Positions 1-5,817 of a stretch of 6,942 nucleotides of DNA are shown here, one piece after another (position 1 is the first letter of the stretch; each line of letters starts with the position of its first letter). A model generated the notes under the pieces. That model did not search any database. It was not told the DNA's origin and saw nothing but the letters and a program-made list of their open reading frames with translations. Source of the stretch: JBDRGD01 sp043818095 (GTDB taxonomy: Bacteria; Chloroflexota; Dehalococcoidia; Dehalococcoidales; RBG-16-60-22); NCBI GenBank assembly GCA_043818095.1, contig JBDRGD010000121.1:1-6942 (forward strand), in the 5' to 3' direction. Position numbers and translations under genes: made by a program.

Positions 1-35
1 ATAGAAACAACCTCGCAATAATCAGACTTGTACAT
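1..35 (-). CDS. Start of a divergent gene, product unknown (partial)
   Basis: On the minus strand an ATG at 35-33 opens a frame that stays open to the window edge, reading MYKSDYCEVVS. It is preceded by AAAGGA, a good Shine-Dalgarno sequence, with about 6 bases of spacing. An in-frame ATG five codons upstream (50-48) has no ribosome site, so the inner ATG is preferred. A minus-strand promoter at about 136-108 supports it. Only 11 full codons are visible, so no family can be assigned. A divergently transcribed regulator is a common arrangement here, but nothing in these residues shows it. It could also be a chance open stretch. Confidence 0.45.
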   Translation of the reverse strand, partial: MYKSDYCEVVS

Positions 36-89
36 CGTCTGTCCTTTCATAAGCCGGTCGGTGTTTTTTTTCAAGCAATATTTTCCACG

Positions 90-109
90 TTTATCGAACG
101 TTCTCTTAA
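90..109. promoter_or_regulatory. Putative operator, copy 1
   Basis: These 20 bases match the ideal palindrome TTTATCGAACGTTCGATAAA at 17 of 20 positions, with the left 14 bases perfect. The arm TTTATCGAACGTT (90-102) is the exact reverse complement of AACGTTCGATAAA at 174-186 in copy 2. The core GAACGTTC (96-103) is itself a perfect palindrome. The site lies at the expected transcription start of the minus-strand promoter, a position suited to repression. An even-centred palindrome of this length is typical of dimeric TetR/AcrR-type repressors. The regulator family is inferred only, as no regulator gene is visible. Confidence 0.6.
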
Positions 110-136
110 TTTATAGAATATCTGAAAGAACGTCAA
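108..136 (-). promoter_or_regulatory. Putative sigma-70 promoter for the divergent gene
   Basis: Read on the minus strand, TTGACG (136-131) is a near-consensus -35 box. It is followed either by TATAAA (115-110, spacer 15) or by TAAATT (113-108, spacer 17). The predicted start near 101-104 falls inside operator copy 1. The surroundings are AT-rich. Its -35 box is only 7 bases from the -35 box of the plus-strand promoter, so the two are back to back. Confidence 0.4.
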
Positions 137-143
137 ATAGCAA

Positions 144-171
144 TTGACAACAAAGCCTGTTCTACGCTAAT
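144..171 (+). promoter_or_regulatory. Putative sigma-70 promoter of the acyl-CoA synthetase gene
   Basis: A perfect TTGACA (144-149) is followed after 16 bases by GCTAAT (166-171), which matches four of six -10 consensus positions. Initiation would fall near 178, leaving a leader of about 30 bases before the GTG start at 209. Operator copy 2 covers the -10 box and the start point, so a bound dimer would be expected to block RNA polymerase. Confidence 0.5.
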
Positions 172-186
172 AAAACGTTCGATAAA
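167..186. promoter_or_regulatory. Putative operator, copy 2
   Basis: These bases match the same 20-bp ideal palindrome as copy 1 at 16 of 20 positions. The conserved arm AACGTTCGATAAA (174-186) is the exact inverse of 90-102. Centre-to-centre distance between the copies is 77 bp. In each copy the better-conserved arm lies on the downstream side of the promoter it overlaps. A third partial match, GAACGTC, sits between them at 128-134. The placement suggests one regulator controls both divergent transcripts, possibly with looping. Confidence 0.6.
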
Positions 187-208
187 AACTTTATGGTGAT
201 GATTTATC

Positions 209-2347
209 GTGGAAGAAAACTGGAAATCCGACCTCGAAACGTTTTTCAACCCCCGCTCCATAGCCATCGTGGGAGCAACGGAGGTGTCAGCCTCGTACCC
301 CAATGTGGCCTTTGACTACCTGTGCCGGTATGGCTACCAAGGTCCGGTCTATCCCGTCAATCCGCGGCGAGACCGGGTCTGGGGCATTCCCGCCTTCAAG
401 ACGGTCAGTGCGATTGATGCGCCTGTGGATCAGGCGATCATCGCGGTGGCGGCAAACCTCGTGCCTGACGTTCTGGAGGAGTGTGGCAGTAAAGGCATCA
501 AGAGCGCGGTCATCTTTTCCAGCGGTTTTTCCGAGGTGGACGAGGAGGGAGTGCGCCTGCAGGAAGATATTCGGAAGATAGCAGAGCGGTATCGCCTGCG
601 GGTGTGCGGGCCGAACAGCACTGGCTATGCCTCCTTGAAGTCGCACACTGTCTGCTACTCGGCGCCGCTGCCCGCGGAGGTAAAGCCCGGCAATGTGGGT
701 TTTGTGTCCCAGAGCGGCATGATGAGCGCCAACATCCTCTATGTGGGAATCAAGAGCGGCATCGGCTTTCGCTACGTGGTATCCAGCGGCAATGAAGCGG
801 TACTCGATTTTTCAGATTATATCCGATACATGCTGTACGATCCCGAAATCCGGGTGGTGGCGGCCTTTGTCGAAGGCATAAGAGACGCTGCAAAATTCCT
901 TGCCGTGGCCCGTCTCGCTGCCGACGCGGAGAAACCCTTTCTCGTGCTCAAAATTGGCAAATCGGAAAAGGGAAGTCAGGCGGCTGCCAGTCACACGGGT
1001 TCTCTGGCCGGCGCCTATGCGGTGCACCAGGCGGTCTTCCGGCAGGCAGGGGTTACCCTGATTGAGTCCATTGAGCAGTTCGCTGAAACCATCAAACTTT
1101 TCTCCTTCCGGAAGCCGATTAAAAAAGGTGGACTGGCCATCATTTCCGGTTCCGGGGGCGTGTGCGGTTACCTGGCGGACCGGAGCGAGGAGGTAGGTCT
1201 GGCCATCCCCGATTTCCCCCCTGACATGGAGACCCGGCTGGCGCAGTCGATGCCCTCCTTCGGGACAGTCCACAATCCTCTCGACATGACGGGACAGTCC
1301 CGGACCGATATCGACCTGGTTGCCAGAATCGCCAGGACAATCATGGAGGACGACCGATTCGACATCCTGCTCTTCGGGATCGGCCTCACGACGTCGTTGG
1401 TCATGGAGTTCACGAAGCCGCTGTTCCTGAAGTTTATCGAGGCGGCGCGCGTCAATCCGGGAAAGCTCTGCGGGTTCATCTCATGCAATCTGGAGAACTT
1501 CACCCCCGAACTTGTCGAATTCATCGACACCCACCAGTTACCACTCCTGCAGGGAGGGCCGTTGGGCCTCAAGGCGGTAAAGGACCTGCTCGACTACAAC
1601 CGCTTCCTGAACGGGTGTGCCCCGGCAGAGACGGAGGAATTACCGCTGGTTCCGCAGGAGGTGCGGGAGCGATGGCGGGAACGGTTCTGTTCCGGAAAGG
1701 ATATGATCCTGGAGGGCACAGCCAAGGATCTGCTTGACGATTATGGCATCAGGACGCCGCGCCGCGCGGTTGTCCGAACCCTCGGGGAGGCAAAGACCGC
1801 CGCCGCGTCCATCGGCTACCCACTTGTCCTCAAGATTCAATCGGCGCAGCTCCTGCACAAAACCGAGGCGGGCGGCGTCAAACTCAACCTGGGCGATGAG
1901 CTGGAACTTGCACGCGCTTTCGGCGAGCTGCAGCAATTGGCAAGCGGACTGGACCCTCAGGCGACGTTTCTGCTGGAAGAAATGGTAAGGCCGGGAGTAG
2001 AGATGATTCTTGGCTTGAAACGGGATGAACTATTTGGCCCCGTGCTCCTCTTGGGCGCCGGCGGCATTTATACCGAACTCTACCGGGATATAGCGCTGCG
2101 CGCGCTGCCGCTTGCCTCTTATGATGCGGATGCCATGATCCGTGAGGTGCGCGCCTTCGCTCTGCTTAACGGATTCCGGGGCCGGGTCCAAGGGGATGTA
2201 GTTGCCCTGGCTGATGCTGTCCTCATGTTTGCCGAGCTGGCAGCAGATCTTGCCCCTTTTGTTGCCCAGATCGACATCAATCCGTTAGTTATCCTGGAAC
2301 AGGGAGGCGGAGTCGTTGCGCTGGATGCCTTGTTCCTTACCGCATAG
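209..2347 (+). CDS. Acyl-CoA synthetase, NDP-forming (acetate-CoA ligase ADP-forming family), fused alpha-beta
   Basis: This 712-residue cytoplasmic enzyme should interconvert acyl-CoA + ADP + Pi with acid + ATP + CoA. Domains in order: a CoA-binding Rossmann domain (about 8-135, starting FFNPRSIAIVGA), succinyl-CoA-ligase-like domains (about 150-460) and an ATP-grasp domain (about 490-710). Key motifs are CGPNSTGY (133-140), VSQSG (166-170), SHTGSLAG with the likely phosphohistidine H262, SGSGGVCG (313-320), NPLDMTG (356-362), LLHKTEAGGV with a conserved second histidine H550, and a C-terminal QIDINPLVI (687-695). There is no GNAT domain, so it is not a Pat-type acetyltransferase. Length fits the fused family. 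The start is GTG at 209: an in-frame TGA at 197-199 rules out anything further upstream, and the nearby ATGs at 193 and 199 are out of frame. The ribosome site is weak (GGTGAT, 195-200). Acyl specificity is unknown; the neighbouring operon suggests the acyl-CoA made by the 2-oxoacid oxidoreductase. Confidence 0.93.
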   Translation: MEENWKSDLETFFNPRSIAIVGATEVSASYPNVAFDYLCRYGYQGPVYPVNPRRDRVWGIPAFKTVSAIDAPVDQAIIAVAANLVPDVLEECGSKGIKSAVIFSSGFSEVDEEGVRLQEDIRKIAERYRLRVCGPNSTGYASLKSHTVCYSAPLPAEVKPGNVGFVSQSGMMSANILYVGIKSGIGFRYVVSSGNEAVLDFSDYIRYMLYDPEIRVVAAFVEGIRDAAKFLAVARLAADAEKPFLVLKIGKSEKGSQAAASHTGSLAGAYAVHQAVFRQAGVTLIESIEQFAETIKLFSFRKPIKKGGLAIISGSGGVCGYLADRSEEVGLAIPDFPPDMETRLAQSMPSFGTVHNPLDMTGQSRTDIDLVARIARTIMEDDRFDILLFGIGLTTSLVMEFTKPLFLKFIEAARVNPGKLCGFISCNLENFTPELVEFIDTHQLPLLQGGPLGLKAVKDLLDYNRFLNGCAPAETEELPLVPQEVRERWRERFCSGKDMILEGTAKDLLDDYGIRTPRRAVVRTLGEAKTAAASIGYPLVLKIQSAQLLHKTEAGGVKLNLGDELELARAFGELQQLASGLDPQATFLLEEMVRPGVEMILGLKRDELFGPVLLLGAGGIYTELYRDIALRALPLASYDADAMIREVRAFALLNGFRGRVQGDVVALADAVLMFAELAADLAPFVAQIDINPLVILEQGGGVVALDALFLTA

Positions 2348-2433
2348 CTATAATAATTTTCCTTAGTAAAGTTGAGTTAATTATGTTGAACTCCCTATAG
2401 TTAATGCTTATTAAAAGACGTAGCAAAAAAACC

Positions 2434-2463
2434 TTGACAACCCAGGGCGGATTGCATTAGTAA
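2434..2463 (+). promoter_or_regulatory. Possible promoter of the oxidoreductase operon
   Basis: The 156-base gap 2348-2503 is AT-rich and holds a perfect TTGACA at 2434-2439. At 17-18 bases downstream lies only a poor -10 candidate (TAGTAA, 2458-2463, three of six matches). No copy of the upstream 20-bp operator is present here, and I see no convincing terminator after the synthetase stop codon. The operon may therefore be read partly from this promoter and partly from read-through of the upstream one. Confidence 0.3.
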
Positions 2464-2503
2464 ACAGTCATTAAAAAATGGCGATCCGGGCGAGGATTTA
2501 CCT

Positions 2504-3052
2504 ATGAAAGAAATAAGATTGCACGGCCGAGGGGGGCAGGGGGCGGTGAGCGCGGCGGATATCCTTGCCGTGGCTGCGGTCATGGATGGTAAGTACGGGT
2601 CGAGTTTCCCCATGTACGGTTCGGAGAGGCGAGGGGCCCCCGTAGTCGCCTTTGTCTGCATTGATGAGGCGAAGGTGAGGCAGAAGACGCAGCTCTATGC
2701 GCCTGACTGCCTTATCGTTCTTGATCCGCGCCAGCGGACGTGGCCGCAGACCTATACGGGTCTGCAGCCGGGCGGGATGCTCGTCTTGAATTGTGCGGTA
2801 GAATTGCAGAAGCCACCCCACAATAACCTGGTGCGTGCGGGCGTGGTGGATGCGACCAAAATAGCATTGGAAGAGATTGGCCTGCCGGCCTTCAGCACCT
2901 GCATGCTGGGGGCTATGGCGGCAACAACCGGCTGGGTGAAACTTGAGTCGGTGCTGGCCTCCATGGAGAAAAGCTTTTCCGGAGAAATGCGGAAGAAGAA
3001 TATCCGGAGCGTTGAGCGCGGGTATCAGGAAGTCAAGATCTATAACTGGTAA
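2504..3052 (+). CDS. padE: 2-oxoacid:acceptor oxidoreductase, gamma subunit (PadE/PorG-like)
   Basis: This 182-residue protein is the gamma (domain III type) subunit of a thiamine-diphosphate 2-oxoacid oxidoreductase, which in this superfamily contributes to CoA binding and holds the complex together. It opens with the hallmark HGRGGQG (7-13), followed by DGKYGSSFPMYGSERRGAP (28-46), both strongly conserved in PorG, VorC and IorB-like proteins. Length is normal for a stand-alone gamma subunit. ATG 2504 has a clear ribosome site, GAGGA at 2492-2496, with 7 bases of spacing. The delta subunit gene follows after 17 bases. The symbol comes from the operon order gamma-delta-alpha-FAD-beta, which matches padEFGHI; by sequence alone, porG would be an equally fair label. 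The substrate is not determined by this subunit. Confidence 0.9.
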   Translation: MKEIRLHGRGGQGAVSAADILAVAAVMDGKYGSSFPMYGSERRGAPVVAFVCIDEAKVRQKTQLYAPDCLIVLDPRQRTWPQTYTGLQPGGMLVLNCAVELQKPPHNNLVRAGVVDATKIALEEIGLPAFSTCMLGAMAATTGWVKLESVLASMEKSFSGEMRKKNIRSVERGYQEVKIYNW

Positions 3053-3069
3053 TCAGGCAGAGAAAATCT

Positions 3070-3339
3070 ATGCAGCGCAGACACAAATACGAGAGGGCAT
3101 GGTTCACGCCCGGAGAGGTCTTGGGCAAGCCGGTGGCGGACTGGCGCTATAATCATCCGGTAACCAATCAGGAGAAGTGTTCTAACTGCGGCTGGTGTAC
3201 CATTTACTGTCCCACAGGCTGCATTAAGGAAGAAAACGGCCGCGTTGTGCGGGTGCTTACCTACTGTAAAGGTTGCGGAATCTGTGCCAAAGAATGCGCG
3301 GTGGGGGCCATCAAGATGGTGGCGGAGGAGTCATGGTGA
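3070..3339 (+). CDS. padF: 2-oxoacid:acceptor oxidoreductase, delta subunit, 2[4Fe-4S] ferredoxin (PadF/PorD-like)
   Basis: An 89-residue ferredoxin subunit that should carry electrons away from the TPP site. It shows two cluster motifs: C37-x2-C40-x2-C43-x3-C47-P and C66-x2-C69-x2-C72-x3-C76. The second lacks the usual proline after its last cysteine (C76 is followed by Ala). C51 is an extra cysteine. The N-terminal extension with WRYNHPV (25-31) ahead of the first cluster is typical of PorD-type delta subunits and distinguishes it from free ferredoxins. The ribosome site is weak (AGAG-rich, 3059-3064). Its last seven bases (ATGGTGA) overlap the start of the alpha gene, so the two are probably translationally coupled. 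The symbol is assigned by operon architecture; porD is the alternative. Confidence 0.9.
   Translation: MQRRHKYERAWFTPGEVLGKPVADWRYNHPVTNQEKCSNCGWCTIYCPTGCIKEENGRVVRVLTYCKGCGICAKECAVGAIKMVAEESW
3324..3328 (+). promoter_or_regulatory. Ribosome binding site deciding the alpha-subunit start
   Basis: GGAGG lies inside the end of the delta gene, 4 bases before ATG 3333 and 7 before GTG 3336. It supports a start here and not at the in-frame ATG 3273, which lies deep within the delta gene and would add 20 residues with no family likeness. Confidence 0.65.
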
Positions 3340-4556
3340 AGAAGGAAACGGTAGGAGCCAGGAGGGTTGTCGAGGTCATCGACGGAAATAAGGCGGTGGC
3401 ATATGCCGTGCTTTTAAGCCGGCCTGATGTCGTCGCCATCTACCCTATCACGCCGCAGTCTGCCGTCGGAGAATGGCTGACGCGGTTCCGTGACGACGGC
3501 AGTCTCGATGCGGAAGTGGTGAATGTGGAGGGGGAGAACTCGTCGATGGGGGTAGTCTGCTCCGCATCACTCATGGGGGGCAGGGTCTTTACCGCCACCT
3601 CCTCCTGGGGACTCCTGTTCATGTATGACGGGCTTCACTACGCAGCCGGCTACCGCATCCCCGTAGTCATGACGAACGCCAACCGGGAGACCCCGGGCGT
3701 CTTCACCATCGGCAACAGCTCCCAGGATATGATGAGCGTCAGGGATACGGGCTGGGTTCAGATCGATGTGGAGGACTGCCAGGAAATCCTTGATACGGTG
3801 ATCATGGCCTACCGGATTGCCGAAGACCGGGAAATTCTCCTCCCCGTTATGATCTGCTACGACGGCTTCTATCTCTCCTACCGGAAAGAGCCGGTGGAAC
3901 TGCCTCTCCAGGAAGATGTGGACCGTTTTCTGGCTCCTCTGGCCGCCAACAAGCGCATGGTCGTGAATCCGGACGATCCCAAGATTTTCGGCGTTCCTTC
4001 ATTCTTTCCCCGGGACGAAGGGGAAGGGTGTACGGAGGCCCGGTACCTGCATAGTGAAGCCCTCGAACGGGTTAAGTCCCGGATTGAAATACTGGACGGG
4101 GAGTTCAAGACAATCTTCGGCAGGAGTTACGGCGGGCAGATCGAGGAGTACCGGACCGGGGATGCCGAGATCGTGCTCGTGGCTATGGGTAGTTGCGTGG
4201 GGACGGCGCGGGTGGTCGTGGACCGGAAAAGAGAGGAAGGGATCAAGATAGGGCTGATCAAGGTGCGGCTGTTCCGGCCTTTCCCCAAAGAAAAACTGGC
4301 GGCAGCGTTGAAGGATAAGAAGGCCGTCGGTGTTATTGACCGGAGCGTCTGTTTCGGTTGGAACTGTGGTCACCTGTTGATGGAAATCCGGGCAGCACTC
4401 GGCGCCGGCGTCTCCTGTACGCCCACGGTGAACTTCATCGCCGGTCTGGCCAATCTTGATATCACCCAGGAACAGATTGAGCGAGCGATCGAGATAACCA
4501 TGGCTAAAGCCCGGGGAGAATCGGTCCAGGAAGTCACCTGGCTGTCCATAGAATAG
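3333..4556 (+). CDS. padG: 2-oxoacid:acceptor oxidoreductase, alpha subunit (PadG/PorA-like)
   Basis: This 407-residue subunit combines the domains equivalent to I and II of pyruvate:ferredoxin oxidoreductase and forms the active site with the TPP-binding beta subunit. Visible motifs are YPITPQS (37-43), where the conserved Thr contacts substrate in known structures, VEGENSSMG (65-73) with the Glu expected near the TPP aminopyrimidine, NANRETPG (115-122) with R118 in the place of the substrate-carboxylate arginine, RDTGW (137-141), and a C-terminal NFIAGLANLDIT typical of PorA. The segment IGNSSQD (126-132) differs from the I-W-x-D-x-x-D pattern I recall in PorA, so a non-pyruvate substrate is plausible. 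ATG 3333 overlaps the delta stop by 7 bases. A longer reading from 3273 is possible but adds unrelated residues. No TPP GDG motif is present, as expected for alpha. Confidence 0.92.
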   Translation: MVKKETVGARRVVEVIDGNKAVAYAVLLSRPDVVAIYPITPQSAVGEWLTRFRDDGSLDAEVVNVEGENSSMGVVCSASLMGGRVFTATSSWGLLFMYDGLHYAAGYRIPVVMTNANRETPGVFTIGNSSQDMMSVRDTGWVQIDVEDCQEILDTVIMAYRIAEDREILLPVMICYDGFYLSYRKEPVELPLQEDVDRFLAPLAANKRMVVNPDDPKIFGVPSFFPRDEGEGCTEARYLHSEALERVKSRIEILDGEFKTIFGRSYGGQIEEYRTGDAEIVLVAMGSCVGTARVVVDRKREEGIKIGLIKVRLFRPFPKEKLAAALKDKKAVGVIDRSVCFGWNCGHLLMEIRAALGAGVSCTPTVNFIAGLANLDITQEQIERAIEITMAKARGESVQEVTWLSIE

Positions 4557-4557
4557 C

Positions 4558-4562
4558 GGAGG
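4558..4562 (+). promoter_or_regulatory. Ribosome binding site supporting the GTG start at 4572
   Basis: GGAGG sits 9 bases before GTG 4572, right after the alpha stop codon. It supports the non-ATG start, from which the FAD-binding beta strand begins at residue 5. Confidence 0.65.
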
Positions 4563-4571
4563 AAAGGACAA

Positions 4572-5816
4572 GTGGCAAAGAAGCATCTTCTGATTGGCAG
4601 TGGTGCAGCAGGACTGAGTGCCCTGAGAGAGATCCGCTCCATCTCCGGGGAAGATCGGATAAAGATGGTTACCATGGAGAATACCTTGCCGTATTCACCC
4701 ACTGCCCTCCCCTATCTTCTCGCGGGGAAGATCGACGAATCCAGAATCTGGACTGTGAACGAGGATTTTTTCCGGGCGACGGACAGCGAACTTGCCATGG
4801 GCAAGAGGCTGATAGCGATCGCGCCTGACCGCAAGGAAGCCATCTTTGACGGTGGGGAGCGGGAGATATATGACACCCTCCTCATCGCCACTGGTTCCGC
4901 GCCCGTGCTGCCCGCAATTGAAGGGATCGATACGATTCCCGTACTGGGATTTCATACGCTGGGGGACTACCGCGAACTGGTCGCGCGTCTGCAAGCGGGA
5001 AGCGAAGTATTGATCTACGGGGGCGGTCTGGTGGCCATGGGCCTGGCCTCAAACCTGACGAAGCGGGGTTTGAAGGTGAAGGTGGTAGTGAGAAGCCGGA
5101 TCCTCCGCCGCTATTTTGATCCAGTTGCGGGTGGATTGATTTCCGGGGTCTTCGCTGCCCAGGGTGTAGAGATCATTACGGCAAGCGTCATGCGTGCCGG
5201 CCGCGCCGGTGAGAAAGTGGAACTGCTCCTTGCCGGCGGGCGCACGGTACAGGGTGATATCCTCGTGAACTGCCTCGGTACGGTTCCCAGAATCTCATTT
5301 CTCTCCGGATCGTCGATCGCTGCGGTTGAAGACGGGGTTCTTGTGGATGAGAGGATGAAGACCTCTGCCGAGGCAATCTATGCCGCCGGTGATATGGCCG
5401 TGGCCAAGGACTTTTTTTCCCGGCAAGAAGGCCCTAATGCCATTCTGCCCGGTGCGGTGGAGCAGGGAAGGATCGCCGGGGCGAATATGGCAGGTGTGGC
5501 GCGGGACTACAGCGGGTGGATCTCCATGAATGTATTCCACTTCTTCGGCAAAGGCGCGGCCGCCATAGGCCTTTCCGACGAGGCTAAGGGTGTAGAAGTG
5601 CTGCAGGCCGGCTCGGAGAAAACGGGTTGTTATACGAAGCTCCACTGTCGCGACGGCTGCCTGGTGGGCGCTCAATTTGTCAATATAGACGTCGATCCCG
5701 GCGTTGTCCTGTATCTGATAAAAAATAAAATTCCCTTAGACAAGGTTAAAACGCTGCTGCTCGAAAAACCGGGAGTAATCAGCCGAGCCTTGATGGTCAA
5801 GAGCGAGAGGGTGTGA
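4572..5816 (+). CDS. padH: FAD/NAD(P)-binding oxidoreductase subunit (PadH-like epsilon subunit)
   Basis: This 414-residue two-dinucleotide-binding flavoprotein probably passes electrons from the iron-sulfur subunits to NAD+. Features in order: FAD-binding GSGAAG (9-14), LLIATGSAP (103-111), NAD(P)-binding YGGGLVAMG (149-157), and the second FAD motif IYAAGDMA (269-276). The fold is that of the pyridine-nucleotide-disulfide (NADH oxidase/CoA-disulfide reductase-like) family, but the position of the redox cysteine (C-G-x-P-Y in those enzymes) reads T44-A-L-P-Y. It is therefore not a disulfide reductase or cysteine-sulfenate NADH oxidase, which fits a pure electron-transfer role. It sits between alpha and beta, 15 bases after alpha and 1 base before beta, as padH does in the phenylglyoxylate dehydrogenase operon. 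The partner nucleotide is inferred to be NAD(H); a ferredoxin- or NADP-linked role is not excluded. Confidence 0.87.
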   Translation: MAKKHLLIGSGAAGLSALREIRSISGEDRIKMVTMENTLPYSPTALPYLLAGKIDESRIWTVNEDFFRATDSELAMGKRLIAIAPDRKEAIFDGGEREIYDTLLIATGSAPVLPAIEGIDTIPVLGFHTLGDYRELVARLQAGSEVLIYGGGLVAMGLASNLTKRGLKVKVVVRSRILRRYFDPVAGGLISGVFAAQGVEIITASVMRAGRAGEKVELLLAGGRTVQGDILVNCLGTVPRISFLSGSSIAAVEDGVLVDERMKTSAEAIYAAGDMAVAKDFFSRQEGPNAILPGAVEQGRIAGANMAGVARDYSGWISMNVFHFFGKGAAAIGLSDEAKGVEVLQAGSEKTGCYTKLHCRDGCLVGAQFVNIDVDPGVVLYLIKNKIPLDKVKTLLLEKPGVISRALMVKSERV

Positions 5817-5817
5817 A

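Noticed and set aside
52..71. GC-rich stretch followed by eight T, resembling a terminator
   Set aside because: The only pairing (CCG with CGG, two-base loop) cannot form a stable hairpin, and the run lies in the likely leader of the divergent gene.
2374..2393. Short inverted repeat GAGTT...AACTC after the synthetase gene as a terminator
   Set aside because: The stem is only five A/T-rich pairs with a large loop and no T run follows.
2363..2464. Direct repeat TTAGTAAA at 2363-2370 and 2457-2464
   Set aside because: Eight AT-rich bases repeated within an AT-rich gap are expected by chance and match no surrounding structure.
3273..3332. Twenty-residue upstream extension of the alpha subunit starting at ATG 3273
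   Set aside because: It is out of frame within the ferredoxin gene, reads glycine-rich and unlike any PorA N-terminus, and a better ribosome site precedes ATG 3333.
3999..4586. Minus-strand open frame of 195 codons opposite the alpha subunit
   Set aside because: It lies wholly across a strongly recognised gene, shows no domain or plausible ribosome site, and is a typical antisense shadow of GC-rich coding DNA.
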